Source of the DNA: Bacillus massiliglaciei
GTDB taxonomy: Bacteria > Bacillota > Bacilli > Bacillales > DSM-1321
Assembly: GCF_900098925.1 (NCBI RefSeq)
Contig: NZ_LT622358.1
Location: 56,187 to 120,186, forward strand
Direction of reading: 5' to 3'
Length of the DNA stretch: 64,000 nt
A program made the translations under genes and the position numbers. How positions within the stretch are numbered: the first letter of the stretch is position 1; each line of letters begins with the position of its first letter. Below, one piece after another: positions 17,975-27,049 of the stretch. Below the pieces are notes generated by a model. That model had not been told where the DNA came from. It did no database searches and worked only from the letters and a program-made list of their open reading frames with translations.

Positions 17975-18553
17975 GTGATGTATATTTTTCAGAAAATCAC
18001 GGCTATTCTTATAGGTAGTTTATTATTGAGTATCGGAATAAACGGCTTTTTAGTTCCCCATCATTTATTAGATGGAGGGATTACAGGCATTGCCCTCATC
18101 ATCCATTATTACTTTGAATTTCCGACAGGTTTAGCTATGTTCCTTTTAAGTATCCCTCTGTGTATATTCGCCTGGATCCATGAACGAACATTTTTTTATA
18201 ATAGCTTTCTCGGTTTAATTGTTGCTTCTATATTCATTGATTGGCTAGAGCCTTTAAGAAACCAATTTTCTCTTTCTATTTTTCCGAGTATGTTAATAGG
18301 AGGGGGATTGATTGGAATTGGAGTAGGGATCATGCTTCGATATGAAGCAAGTACCGGAGGAACCGACTTGTTAGCTCAATTTATATCGAAAGCTTTTTCC
18401 GTAAATATAGGGGTAGTTATTTTCATGATAGATGGTCTAATTGTAACATCGGCGCTTAATACATTAGAGTTAAAAGCTTTCCTCTTTTCTTGCTTAACTA
18501 TTTGTATGATCGGAATGATTACTTCTTTTATGGCTAGGCCATCGAATAGCTAA
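17975..18553 (+). CDS. Short YitT-family membrane protein (copy 1)
   Basis: 192 residues, five or six membrane helices: LLSIGINGFLVPHHLLDGGI, GGGLIGIGVGIMLRYEAST and GGTDLLAQ are typical of the YitT (DUF161) membrane domain. Full YitT proteins have about 280 residues with a C-terminal DUF2179 domain, absent here and in copy 2, so this is a short form, not a truncation. The start is uncertain: GTG 17975 or ATG 17978, both close to AAAAGGTG. It travels with both operon copies. Confidence 0.8.
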   Translation: MMYIFQKITAILIGSLLLSIGINGFLVPHHLLDGGITGIALIIHYYFEFPTGLAMFLLSIPLCIFAWIHERTFFYNSFLGLIVASIFIDWLEPLRNQFSLSIFPSMLIGGGLIGIGVGIMLRYEASTGGTDLLAQFISKAFSVNIGVVIFMIDGLIVTSALNTLELKAFLFSCLTICMIGMITSFMARPSNS

Positions 18554-18845
18554 GGAATGAAAAAATGGTATGGTATAGAGCAAATAAAATACATAGTAAA
18601 GGACAAGGGGTAAACTAGAATGGATTTTTAGGAAACGATTGGGAATTTTGTCCATAAAAGTATATTCAAAGGTAGGGAAAGGAACCATTTAGAGCTTCAG
18701 ATTGAATGATTTCATTTGCATTACACCCTCTACTGCTCTTTACCATTTTACTAATAAATAACTTATTGTCATATAGCGCTTGTAATATTTATAACCTTTT
18801 ATAAATAAAGTACTTTAAATCAGCAGGTTATAAAGGAGCGTAAAA

Positions 18846-20375
18846 ATGATTCTCTCTAAATTTGTAAATGAACTTCCCATTCCCCCAGTCTTAAAACCAC
18901 GTCGGAAAGATCAATTTCATACTTATTATAAAGTGAATATGACAGAATTTAAGCAATCCCTCCATAGTGAGTTAAATGATACAAAGGTTTGGGGGTATGA
19001 AGGCAGCTATCCAGGTCCTACCATTGAGGTGGAAAGTGGAGAGAAAGTAGTCATAAAATGGACCAACAATCTCCCCGCAAAGCATCTTTTACCGGTAGAC
19101 TATACGGTACATGGCGCCCATTTGGATGTACCGGAAGTACGTACTGTAGTACATGTACACGGGGCTAGCGTTGAACCCGAAAGCGATGGCTATCCGGAGG
19201 CTTGGTTTACAAGAGGGTTCAAACAAGTGGGGCCTTATTTTAGAAAGAAAGTATATCAATATGATAATAACATGCAAGCTTGTACCCTCTGGTATCATGA
19301 CCATACACTTGGTATCACGAGACTCAATATATATGCGGGATTGGCAGGGTTTTATCTTATAAGAGATCACCGGGAACGTTTATTGAATTTACCATGTGGT
19401 CAATATGAGATTCCTCTTATTATTCAAGACAAATCATTTAATGAAGATGGCTCTCTTTTTTACCCAAGGCAGCCAGAAAAACCAGTCCCGCAATTAGAAA
19501 CATCAATCGTTCCTGAATTTTTTGGAGATACTATCTTGGCGAATGGAAAAGTATGGCCCTTTTTAAACGTGGAACCACGTAAATATCGATTTAGACTGTT
19601 AAACGGATCTAACAGCCGTTTCTATAGGTTCAAGCTTGATTCGGGTCAACTCATTTATCAAATTGGAACGGATGGAGGTTTAATGGAAAATCCGATAGGA
19701 ATGAAAGAAATCATATTGGCACCTGCCGAAAGAGCAGATGTCATCATAGATTTTACCAATCTTGAGGGAAAGAATATTATCCTGAAAAATGATGCCCCAG
19801 CTCCTTTTCCAGACGGCGAACCGGAAAATGTGGTAGATACAGTGATGGAAATTAGGGTGACACTTCCTCTTTTAAGTATTGATACGAGTGTTATACCGTC
19901 TTATATGAAGCCTTTTCCAAAAATGAGCGAACAATCAGCTTCAAAGGAAAGGCACTTAACATTAGATGAGAAAACGGATAAATATGGGCGTGAAATCATG
20001 TTATTAGATGGTAAAGGGTGGGGTGCTCCCATAACAGAATATCCTAAAGTGGGGTCAACCGAAGTATGGTATTTAATCAACCTAACTGATGATTCACATC
20101 CGATTCATATTCACTTAATCCATTTCCAAGTATTAGAACGAAGAGCTTTCAATGTAGAAATATATAAAAAGGAGAGAGTCATCCAGTACACTGGCCCGTT
20201 AATGCCTCCAGTACCACAAGAAAGAGGCTGGAAGGATACAGTAAATGCTAATCCTAACGAGGTAACTCGGATTATAATGACCTTTGGTCCTTATACAGGA
20301 TTGTATGTATGGCATTGTCATATGTTGGAACACGAGGATTATGAAATGATGAGACCGTATATTGTTATCCGATAA
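18846..20375 (+). CDS. cotA: CotA-type spore coat laccase (multicopper oxidase)
   Basis: 509 residues, almost the length of B. subtilis CotA (513), with the same start pattern (KFVNELPIPPVLKP). Copper ligands: HVHG (103-106), WYHDH (149-153), HPIHIH near 417 and the WHCHMLEHEDYEMM block (489-502) with the type 1 copper Cys491 and axial Met501. Outer-coat oxidase that makes the brown spore pigment and oxidises phenols and bilirubin. Shine-Dalgarno AAAGGAGCG. Single gene. 18554-18845 shows no gene. Confidence 0.93.
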   Translation: MILSKFVNELPIPPVLKPRRKDQFHTYYKVNMTEFKQSLHSELNDTKVWGYEGSYPGPTIEVESGEKVVIKWTNNLPAKHLLPVDYTVHGAHLDVPEVRTVVHVHGASVEPESDGYPEAWFTRGFKQVGPYFRKKVYQYDNNMQACTLWYHDHTLGITRLNIYAGLAGFYLIRDHRERLLNLPCGQYEIPLIIQDKSFNEDGSLFYPRQPEKPVPQLETSIVPEFFGDTILANGKVWPFLNVEPRKYRFRLLNGSNSRFYRFKLDSGQLIYQIGTDGGLMENPIGMKEIILAPAERADVIIDFTNLEGKNIILKNDAPAPFPDGEPENVVDTVMEIRVTLPLLSIDTSVIPSYMKPFPKMSEQSASKERHLTLDEKTDKYGREIMLLDGKGWGAPITEYPKVGSTEVWYLINLTDDSHPIHIHLIHFQVLERRAFNVEIYKKERVIQYTGPLMPPVPQERGWKDTVNANPNEVTRIIMTFGPYTGLYVWHCHMLEHEDYEMMRPYIVIR

Positions 20376-20570
20376 TAGTCTTTATCATTGATAATCCTTG
20401 AAAACGTTTTTTCTACATCTTATTTCACTTTTTTTGATTTTCTTTAAGTATTGTTCTACTTTTACTGCCACTAATAGCTCCTTCTGTATTCACAGCTTCC
20501 ATACCCCTAAATTTCTTCCTCGGTTATTACCTTACCTTTGTTTTCATCCGACCTGAGGACAAAATAAAAA

Positions 20571-20621
20571 AGGTGAATTTTACTTCTCGATAATCGCTGA
20601 TTTGCGAGAAGTAAAATACCT
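20571..20621. terminator. Hairpin between cotA and the next minus gene
   Basis: AATTTTACTTCTCG / CGAGAAGTAAAAT stem (with AGGT/ACCT outside), A-run on one side and T-rich on the other; it probably ends the minus-strand gene at 20643. 20376-20570 is otherwise empty. Confidence 0.65.
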
Positions 20622-20642
20622 TGGTAAGCCTATTTTTAAAAA

Positions 20643-21173
20643 TTAATAAGGCAGGAAACCCTCTGTCCAACCCCGATATCCCCCAAAATTCTGATGCTGC
20701 AGTTGATGAAGAATATTCGATGTTAAAAAGACTCCAACAGGAGGCAATTGCTCGGTATAGGTATTACCACTAATAGGATATTCATTCAGACTTATATCAG
20801 TTGTAGCAATCCACGATCCATACTCACCTGCTTGTAGAGAGGGAGGCTTCATAAGAAAACGTCCTCGTAGAATAAAATGTCGAATTCTAATCTGGGGATC
20901 ATCAAATATGGTTAAGTTGCCAGAGAATGTGGCATAAGGTGAATCAAATGTGATTTGTTTGGTGCTTTCATTCCAAAATCCATTAATCGGAATAGGTATA
21001 CCACGAAAATTAACCGTACCAATTACCCTGTTATCTGTAATAGAGTTAATGATAAGTGTGCCCCAAATAATCGGTCTGCCAGCTATAGCAGCGTGGAAAC
21101 CCCATACTGATGGGAATGGAAAACTAACCAAGGTAGTTACCTGAGAAGTTTCCAATGCTAAACTCTCCTTCAT
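20643..21173 (-). CDS. Unknown 176-residue protein
   Basis: No signal peptide or membrane helix. Strand-rich composition: repeated IRG/FRG and aromatic patterns (GIPIPINGFWNES, ATFSGNLTIFDDPQ, FGGYRGWTEGFLPY). The start is preceded by AAAACTTTTAATGAAGGAGAG; ATG 21173 contains the GGAG, so the true start may lie slightly downstream. I do not recognise the family. It lies between cotA and a broken minus-strand gene; a spore-surface role would be a guess from context. Confidence 0.6.
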   Translation of the reverse strand: MKESLALETSQVTTLVSFPFPSVWGFHAAIAGRPIIWGTLIINSITDNRVIGTVNFRGIPIPINGFWNESTKQITFDSPYATFSGNLTIFDDPQIRIRHFILRGRFLMKPPSLQAGEYGSWIATTDISLNEYPISGNTYTEQLPPVGVFLTSNILHQLQHQNFGGYRGWTEGFLPY

Positions 21174-21180
21174 TAAAAGT

Positions 21181-21532
21181 TTATGTTCTGAGGAAAAAAG
21201 GATTAGATATGTTATTTACTCCCTTGTTTAAAGGAACAATCCCAGTATATGCACCACGAGCAGAATAATCCAATAAACAATGGAGAAGTATTACATAATT
21301 CCTCGCGTTTTTTAATTTCTTCAAGGATATGCTTATATAGGCGGTATACCTTACAATATGAATGGGCGTTTCGTATTTAACTGAAGAGTATACCCTCAGA
21401 GGCAGTAATTTGAGGTGGAATTTCAAAATGGAGAGATACTTCTTCAAGAGGTCTAACTGTCCATTTTATAACTCCCTGTTTTTTGGCTGAAGTTTTGGGA
21501 GGAGAACTTGGTTGAGATGAAGAAGCCTTCAT
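21181..21532 (-). pseudogene. Broken gene of unknown function
   Basis: From ATG 21532 a 51-codon frame (MKASSSQPSSPPKTSAKKQG ... PPQITASEGILFS) stops at 21377. One base over, the sequence continues with KYETPIHIVRYTAYISISLK and CLLDYSARGAYTGIVPLNKG to 21181. The two parts look like one frameshifted protein of about 115 residues with a Ser/Pro/Lys-rich start. Family not recognised. It could form an operon with the 176-residue gene 8 bases downstream. Confidence 0.5.
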
Positions 21533-21583
21533 GATTGACTACTGCTTTTTCAAAATCATCATTCTACGCTTATGTAAATTCGT

Positions 21584-21730
21584 TTAAGAAACAGGATAAT
21601 TCACATTATTGGAACTTTCCACTGACGGTAAAATATTAATCATATGCTTTTCTTTCTCAAGTTCCTTTAGAAGTAAGTAAATGTCCACATTACCTGTTTC
21701 TTTAAAAACTCTCCAAGTGAATTCATACAT
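21584..21730 (-). CDS. YqzL-like small protein
   Basis: 48 residues, MYEFTWRVFKETGNVDIYLL then LKELEKEK, which is the pattern of the YqzL family (small proteins conserved in Bacillus, usually encoded beside recO). Shine-Dalgarno is weak (GGCGGG). This is an accessory copy far from recO, in spore-gene surroundings. Function unknown. No gene is seen from 21731 to 21956. Confidence 0.65.
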   Translation of the reverse strand: MYEFTWRVFKETGNVDIYLLLKELEKEKHMINILPSVESSNNVNYPVS

Positions 21731-21956
21731 TTTAATCCCGCCTATCAATGTGATGGTTATTTGATTATCTTTGGCTAGGATATCCGAAACTATTCTACGT
21801 AAAATGCTAGGAGCAGTTAATTAAACACTTGGCTTAGAATCATCATTTCTTCAATTGTATAAAGCTGTCCACTTTGCTAAGTATGTTTTCAAGTTTATGT
21901 GACAGAATAGTATTTGTATTTTTTATTAATAAGTACATAAAAATGAGGTTGAAAAA

Positions 21957-22637
21957 ATGCTCACTTTTATTGGGAAGTTAATTCTGCTTTTTGGTCTAGT
22001 CATTTTGGCAATGCGCTGTATGGGAAAGACTGTATTGGCTCAGTTGACTCCGCCTGATCTTGCCGCCATTGTGTTTCTTGTCACGTTGTCCGTCAGTCCT
22101 ATCAGAGCCAATGGAATTGGACAGACCATTGTGGGAATCATTACGATTGTCATCATGTATCTGTTGTTTTCTAAATTAAGTCTTTTTCGCAGGTTAAATC
22201 GAATGTTCATTGGCCATCCAAGCATTTTAATCAAACATGGGAAAATCTCCAAAAAAGACTTACGGAAAACTCGCTTTTCTCTTGTGGAGCTATTGTCAAC
22301 CATTCGAGCTGCAGGATATCCGAACATAAGGGACATCGATTATGTGATTCTGGAACCGAATGGAGAACTTAGTATATTGCCTAACCAATCTGTTGTTAAT
22401 TTAACGCCTAGACACTTAAATATTGAAGCAGACTATCAAGGGCTGCCGATTGCCATGGTCGTCGAAGGGAAAATCCAGCATAAAAATTTAAAATTAATCC
22501 AAAAGGATGAAAAATGGCTTCAGGAAGAATTGACAAACCAAGGATTTCACCAAATCAATAACATCTTTTATGCGGCCGTCATGGATAAAGATCATTCTTT
22601 AATCGTTGACACAGGTACCGGTGATCAAAACGCGTAA
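21957..22637 (+). CDS. DUF421 (YetF-type) membrane protein
   Basis: 226 residues. Three N-terminal membrane helices (to about residue 75), then the DUF421 cytosolic domain (HPSILIKHGKISKKDLRKTR, DIDYVILEPNGELSILP). No DUF1657 tail, unlike the 2Duf proteins nearby. ATG behind GAGGTTG. One of four DUF421 proteins in the island; membrane proteins of this family are common in spores but lack a defined activity. Confidence 0.85.
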   Translation: MLTFIGKLILLFGLVILAMRCMGKTVLAQLTPPDLAAIVFLVTLSVSPIRANGIGQTIVGIITIVIMYLLFSKLSLFRRLNRMFIGHPSILIKHGKISKKDLRKTRFSLVELLSTIRAAGYPNIRDIDYVILEPNGELSILPNQSVVNLTPRHLNIEADYQGLPIAMVVEGKIQHKNLKLIQKDEKWLQEELTNQGFHQINNIFYAAVMDKDHSLIVDTGTGDQNA

Positions 22638-22778
22638 TTTATATACACCTATTTTCTACAGGAAGAGAAAAAAGTTGTTCAAATAAAACCATCATTTTTG
22701 GGGATTTTCCCGGTTATAAAAAGACTGAACTAGGTAAAGATATAAAAGTAATTCAACTAATAAAAAGGGGAGATCTTA

Positions 22779-22991
22779 ATGGCACAAAAACAAATTGACG
22801 TAAACCAATTAAATCAAGCTAAAGCAAATGTGACCCTTACACAAAGTTTACTAACTCAAGCAATTGAGAAATCATCTTCAGACCCAACTTTAGCTCAAGA
22901 AGCAATCAAACAAGTTGCTAATGAGATTGCACAAGCTCAAACAGTAGTAAGCCAAGTGCAAAGTGCATTTTTATCCCAAAAATCTGAATAA
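22779..22991 (+). CDS. Small Gln/Ala-rich helical protein
   Basis: 70 residues (MAQKQIDVNQLNQAKANVTL, LAQEAIKQVANEIAQAQTVV). One or two amphipathic helices, no cysteine, high Gln/Ala/Ser, no signal: it resembles small spore proteins in composition but fits no family I recognise. Strong Shine-Dalgarno (AAAAGGGGAG) and its own terminator, so it is probably real and well expressed. Confidence 0.65.
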   Translation: MAQKQIDVNQLNQAKANVTLTQSLLTQAIEKSSSDPTLAQEAIKQVANEIAQAQTVVSQVQSAFLSQKSE

Positions 22992-23002
22992 AATACTTAA
23001 TT

Positions 23003-23036
23003 CCCCTGTAACTTATAAAAGTTGCAGGGTTTTATT
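23003..23036 (+). terminator. Terminator behind the 70-residue gene
   Basis: CCCTGTAACT / AGTTGCAGGG stem followed by TTTTATTT. Confidence 0.7.
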
Positions 23037-23862
23037 TCTTAAATTAGTAATTAAAGAAACCAATAATGTTAAGGGATTTTTAAACAAGCTGATAAACAGG
23101 TAACATGAATTAGCCACTTTATATGAGCTATGTGGGGCAGCTAACCCAACTTTCGGCCGTTTTTGGTTAAAACACACCAAAAACGGTATACTTATGATGT
23201 TTGGCAATGTTGAACTATATCTGTTTTTCTGAAACCTCCAATTTAGTGAGCTTTTCAAGCTTCAAAACCTAATGAGAAGTGGGTTCTTATATAGCTTACG
23301 GATAACCACGCCAAAGTCAGTTTTTAAGGCTGGAATTTTTATCTAAGAGTCCAATTGTTAGTTATCTAGTTATCTACCTAGATGTGGGGCTTTCACCATC
23401 CTTCGGTTGTTTAATTTGTACACTCTGTTCTATGGTGTCAATTTTAATATTATTTGCGAAGGATATAAATGAATAAAGACGTACAAGGATAAACCTTAGT
23501 ACGTCTTTTTATCAATCTTCCATTTGATTCTGAGCTTTTATCGAAGAGCAACATCTTTCTTAATGATTTCAACAATTTGTGTATTTAGGGCTCCTTTTAG
23601 GTACCCAACCTCTTTTTTGTCCCATAATGACCGTTATGGTCCGAGCACGTAACAATTTTACCTTGTACTAATAGCTGATTACTTATTTATAATCTTTCGA
23701 CCATAAACCGTTCAAACCCATTATAAAACACTCTTCAGGAAAGTTTTGGTAGTACATAACATAAACAAAGTATACTTTCTACAACGGTGAAAAAGGGTTA
23801 GTCGATGAAAAAAGGAATGAGTAAAAAGCTATGGACTGGTTAGCATAGCTTTTTGAGCGATC
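23037..23862. other. Gene-free stretch
   Basis: No open frame with a credible start or family was seen. The only clear structure is a hairpin at about 23476-23512 (AAAGACGTAC / GTACGTCTTT, then T's), presumably a terminator left from a lost gene. Confidence 0.5.
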
Positions 23863-24201
23863 TTATTGCAATGGAGGATTATGCGGAAACTGGGACATGT
23901 ACCCTGTAAACTGCTGTGCGGCCTGTTGAAGTTTTTGTGGTTGTTCCGCTTCAAGCGAGTACCATCCCTTTTGAAACATCAGATTATACAGTTCACGCTG
24001 CATATTCTTCGTTTCGTCGAAAATCGCGTGAATGTCCTGATATAGCGAAGCGTGGCTTGCCTCATTCATTGCAGTAGAATAAGATGCCGTCATGTACTTT
24101 TCATACGAAAGCATATCGTTTAGGAAGTCACGCTCATTCATCTCAGGTGTTTTTGGTACAGGTGTTTCTGGATTTTGAATCTTGTTTTGATTGTTATTCA
24201 T
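23863..24201 (-). CDS. CotF-family spore coat protein
   Basis: 112 residues from ATG 24201 behind AAGGGGGAC; the longer upstream frame overlaps the partner gene and lacks a site. Helical ferritin-like CotF domain: NERDFLNDMLSYEKYMTASY, STAMNEASHASLYQDIHAIF, then the MFQKGWYSLEAE block that precedes the C-terminus in CotF/YraF/YhcQ-type proteins. Second gene of a two-gene unit with 24216-24482 (15-base gap). Probably made in the mother cell and assembled in the coat. Confidence 0.88.
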   Translation of the reverse strand: MNNNQNKIQNPETPVPKTPEMNERDFLNDMLSYEKYMTASYSTAMNEASHASLYQDIHAIFDETKNMQRELYNLMFQKGWYSLEAEQPQKLQQAAQQFTGYMSQFPHNPPLQ

Positions 24202-24215
24202 TTCGTATGTCCCCC

Positions 24216-24482
24216 TTATTGATTCATCTGGTTTCCATTTTGCTCCAAATGCTGCAAAATGCGCTGATAATGTCTTTCGTGCATCATGCATGCCTTTTCA
24301 AGGGCCGCTACGATCTGTTGATTTTGGCACTGGCCTGCTGCAAAATGTGCCTTTTTGAATCCTAAAAGGTTCCACGAAAGCATGTCCTTTAAGTAATTAA
24401 AATCTTTCCCTGTGATTACTTGTGGCGGTTCTTGAAAGACCGGCTGCTGATTTTGAGATTGATTCGGTTGTTGCTGTTGCAT
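24216..24482 (-). CDS. CotF-like spore coat protein partner
   Basis: 88 residues. Gln-rich start (MQQQQPNQSQNQQP), then a helical core DFNYLKDMLSWNLLGFKKAH and MMHERHYQRILQHLEQN, like the short YraD/YraG-type coat proteins that pair with a CotF gene. Strong Shine-Dalgarno (AAGGAGGAAC). Upstream gene of the pair. No gene is visible between 24483 and 24712. Confidence 0.82.
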   Translation of the reverse strand: MQQQQPNQSQNQQPVFQEPPQVITGKDFNYLKDMLSWNLLGFKKAHFAAGQCQNQQIVAALEKACMMHERHYQRILQHLEQNGNQMNQ

Positions 24483-24712
24483 GAACAGTTCCTCCTTATT
24501 CCTTGATTTACCACTTTAGATTTCCAACTTTATGAAAAAAATATACATACATTTGGTAATTTTTTAGATGGTAATATTCAAAATAAAAAGGAGGCCTAAC
24601 AGTCACCAACCTTTGGAAGATTCAAATTTTAAAAATCGCCAAGTGAATATACTAGAAGAAACGATAATTAGCAAAATCATACATTCGGTGTTTACTACAA
24701 AATTCTCAATAT

Positions 24713-24913
24713 TTATATAAGCTCATTTACATTATTGTAGTTGGTCTTGCTGTCCCATTTTGCCAAATTGTTGTTGCCCTTTCCCATTTGTTGTCCAGAT
24801 TGTTGCTGCCCACCGGTCATTTGTTGTAATTGCTGTTGTGCTTGACTTACAGCTTGATTCATTTGAGTTAATGCTCGATTACTTTGAACGTATTGAGAAG
24901 CTTGATTTGGCAT
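24713..24913 (-). pseudogene. Gln-rich small protein joined to a transposase remnant
   Basis: SQYVQSNRALTQMNQAVSQA, QQQLQQMTGGQQQSGQQMG and then a tail that reads better one base over (GQQQFGKMGQQDQLQ, stop), so it carries a frameshift. The 5' end is fused directly to a Tn3 tnpA fragment, so its native start is gone or the apparent ATG is fortuitous. Composition is like Gln-rich spore proteins. Family not recognised. Confidence 0.45.
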
Positions 24914-25045
24914 TAATAATTATGTTTAATGCACTGGCTCTTTGCAACTGGTGCTATAAGGTTCGTTCCTGAAGCTCTCCTTGTTTTCCAAAGAAAATAG
25001 CTCGTGAGAGCCCATTCATCGCTTCTCCTTTATTTAATCCTGATG
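24912..25045 (-). pseudogene. tnpA: Second Tn3-family tnpA remnant
   Basis: Minus strand reads GLNKGEAMNGLSRAIFFGKQ, GELQERTL, stop, HQLQRASALNIIIN. It is the same protein stretch as 5589-5725, with a TAG replacing Gln. Only about 45 codons remain. With the fragment at 31724 it shows that at least two Tn3-type insertions or one shattered transposon contributed to the island. Confidence 0.85.
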
Positions 25046-25211
25046 TGGGATTGTGAAGAAATGTACTTATACTCCCTCAGAAAGATATGTATATTTCTTA
25101 AATGATCACTAATTCGCAGGATTTCATTACCCTTGGAATCCTAATATATGATTAATGAAAGGAAACCCAAAGGGCATACTAAGATTATATTTAAAGTGGG
25201 AGGATATAAAT

Positions 25212-25409
25212 TTGAGTACAAAAGAGAATGCATTATCTATCTTCGCCTTAGGCGGCTTGAATGAAATCGGGAAAAATATGTATGCAATCGAATATTCAAA
25301 CGATATCGTGATTATCGACTGTGGCATTAAGTTTCCAGGTGAAAGTTTATTAGGAATTGATTTGATTATATCCAGTTTTACAATAACGAACGTTACCAAG
25401 AAAAATTAA
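25212..25409 (+). pseudogene. Ribonuclease J, N-terminal fragment
   Basis: TTG start behind GGGAGGATATAA, then [40 protein letters not shown] and LLGIDLII, the beginning of RNase J (beta-CASP exonuclease). After 52 codons the similarity stops and a nonsense tail ends at 25409; the metallo-beta-lactamase His motif (HxHxDH) is missing. It is either a dead gene-start duplicate or a very short peptide. A hairpin (CGGCTTGA / TCAAGCCG, 25411-25449) follows. Confidence 0.75.
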
Positions 25410-25449
25410 ACGGCTTGAGCCCATTGGAATACAGGGTTCAAGCCGCTTA

Positions 25450-26000
25450 AAGTATTTTTATTATTTCCACTGTATACTTGACAGGGAGCTGTTCATCTTT
25501 TTTCAAAATGGATTCTTTTTATTTATGCTAATATGGGGCCTCAAGAGGACCTTTTGTCAATCTTTATTTCAAAGCTACACTTAATTAGTTCTATATTTTG
25601 ATAAATGGATCATTTATCAGTGCCCTTATATTCAACTTTTAGGAAATTTTCTACCTGATAATTATCCTCATGATTTATTGAATGGCCAAACTATCCGGCA
25701 TCCTCAATTATTACTTCTCAATCGGTTCCTCCTTCTTCAAACGCTGTTCGCCAGCGATCAGAGGCTGAACCACTATTAGATTCCGTCACTTTTTCGCACG
25801 TTCATCCAAGGAATAGTGCTTCCTGTCGTCCGTTTCCCAAAAAGACTGAAGTCAGCCTTCTTGCTCAAGTTAATGAAGGGAACATACAAGAAGCTTTCGT
25901 TATTTTCAAACTTCCGGTTGCCTTTCTGGTAAAGAGATTCGTTAATCTTACAATAATTATACTTACAAAGTGAGCCCAAAAGGCTATGCAGCTTAACTTT
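25450..26000. other. Gene-free stretch with a Tn7-like end repeat
   Basis: Contains the TTTATTTCAAAGCTACA block at 25561-25579 seen in front of tnsA. A minus-strand piece (LSKKADFSLFGKRTTGST, about 25776-25870) is open but not assignable. Confidence 0.4.
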
Positions 26001-26084
26001 TTAATGATAGCCATTCTGCCCATTTGCAGAACCTGATGTTTTATGGTTCCCCTTTTTACCCTTATGCTTTCCTTTCTTACTCAT
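26001..26084 (-). CDS. 27-residue basic peptide
   Basis: MSKKGKHKGKKGNHKTSGS, then ANGQNGYH: Lys/Gly/His-rich and very basic. It has a near-perfect Shine-Dalgarno (GGGAGGAATTCTTTC before ATG 26084). It resembles tiny basic spore peptides in composition only; no family recognised. Could be a leader or a remnant. Confidence 0.4.
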   Translation of the reverse strand: MSKKGKHKGKKGNHKTSGSANGQNGYH

Positions 26085-26170
26085 GAAAGAATTCCTCCCC
26101 AATACAAGATGTTATTTCTTGATTAGTGTTCGTTGAAGAGCTTTCAGGTATTACGGGAACTGAAGGAAGC

Positions 26171-26311
26171 TCATTCACATTTTGGATGATCTTCATTTAT
26201 GAAGGCATTGATTTCTCCCACTATAATGATGATGAGCCCAGATAGATAAAACCAGTTCATTAACACAATGATGCCATCAAGACTGCCGTATGTAGCAGAC
26301 TTAAAGAAAAA
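26171..26311 (-). pseudogene. YihY/BrkB-type membrane protein, C-terminal fragment
   Basis: The minus strand encodes KSATYGSLDGIIVLMNWFYL, then SGLIIIIVGEINAFINEDH and a stop: the last membrane helix and tail of YihY/BrkB (formerly 'RNase BN') proteins. No start or upstream part is present. Confidence 0.7.
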
Positions 26312-26410
26312 TTCCTAAAGGATTTTGATATCATAAGTTTTAGGGGAATGACCAAGTGAATTTTTCGGAGAAGAATTTTTGTGGACAAGCTTAATGCAAA
26401 TGAAATAGTT

Positions 26411-26560
26411 GTTGAACTCCCATGAAGAATGGGCTGGCGCCAACGACGAGAAAAGGATTAATCTCCCATGAGTGCTACCCCTATAGGGCGCGACAGTCGG
26501 TGGTACACGTAGTCGTTGGAGTCAGAGACTAACAGATGGGCTCTAAGGCACCATAGTTCA
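26411..26560 (+). ncRNA. Candidate structured RNA or transposon end
   Basis: Non-coding, GC-richer than its surroundings. CCAACGAC (26440-26447) pairs with GTCGTTGG (26512-26519), enclosing two small hairpins: CCCTATAGGG (26479-26488) and CGACAGTCG (26491-26499). The downstream strand reads GGAGTCAGAGACTAACAG. The layout resembles the 3' guide-scaffold RNA (omega RNA) at the right end of IS200/IS605-type tnpB elements, but no TnpB gene is visible, and I cannot confirm the family. Confidence 0.35.
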
Positions 26561-26660
26561 AAGACCTTCTTCGCAAGCCATTAAACATTATTGACCCGGA
26601 ACCCCATTTTTATTCTCTGTGGTACAGCGCCGGTTTTCCGCTGCATGGATGGCTAACATG

Positions 26661-26694
26661 TGCGATACTTCAATAACGAAGCGTCGCTTTTTTT
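26661..26694 (+). terminator. Terminator hairpin, twin of the one at 29264
   Basis: GCGATACTTC / GAAGCGTCGC stem and seven T. Nearly the same hairpin occurs at 29264-29296, where a group II intron fragment follows. 26695-27049 holds a 23-codon ORF (MTTGNNRQKINEIVAP..., from about 26804) but no recognisable gene. Confidence 0.7.
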
Positions 26695-27049
26695 CTTATA
26701 GAGCTAAAGGGGCAGGTAAGTTTAAGAAGGAATTTCATATATAAAATAGTAAAAAAGGTTAGTTTTGAAAACGAGTAAAATACAGAAGGAGTAAGAAATT
26801 GATATGACAACCGGAAACAACAGGCAAAAAATCAATGAAATTGTGGCTCCTATTACTTCTTTTATTTATCTGTAAAATGTTTCTATTCTTATATCTTAAT
26901 CAGTTTAAATACTTTATCGAATTTGGTTTACTGAAATTTAAGTCCATATCAAAACATTGCCAGCATCATCAAACCCCTAAAAGCAAATATTAGATGATGG
27001 AAGGGGAAAATTTTGCTTTCCAAATTTTATATAGAGGAAGTGTCTGAAA

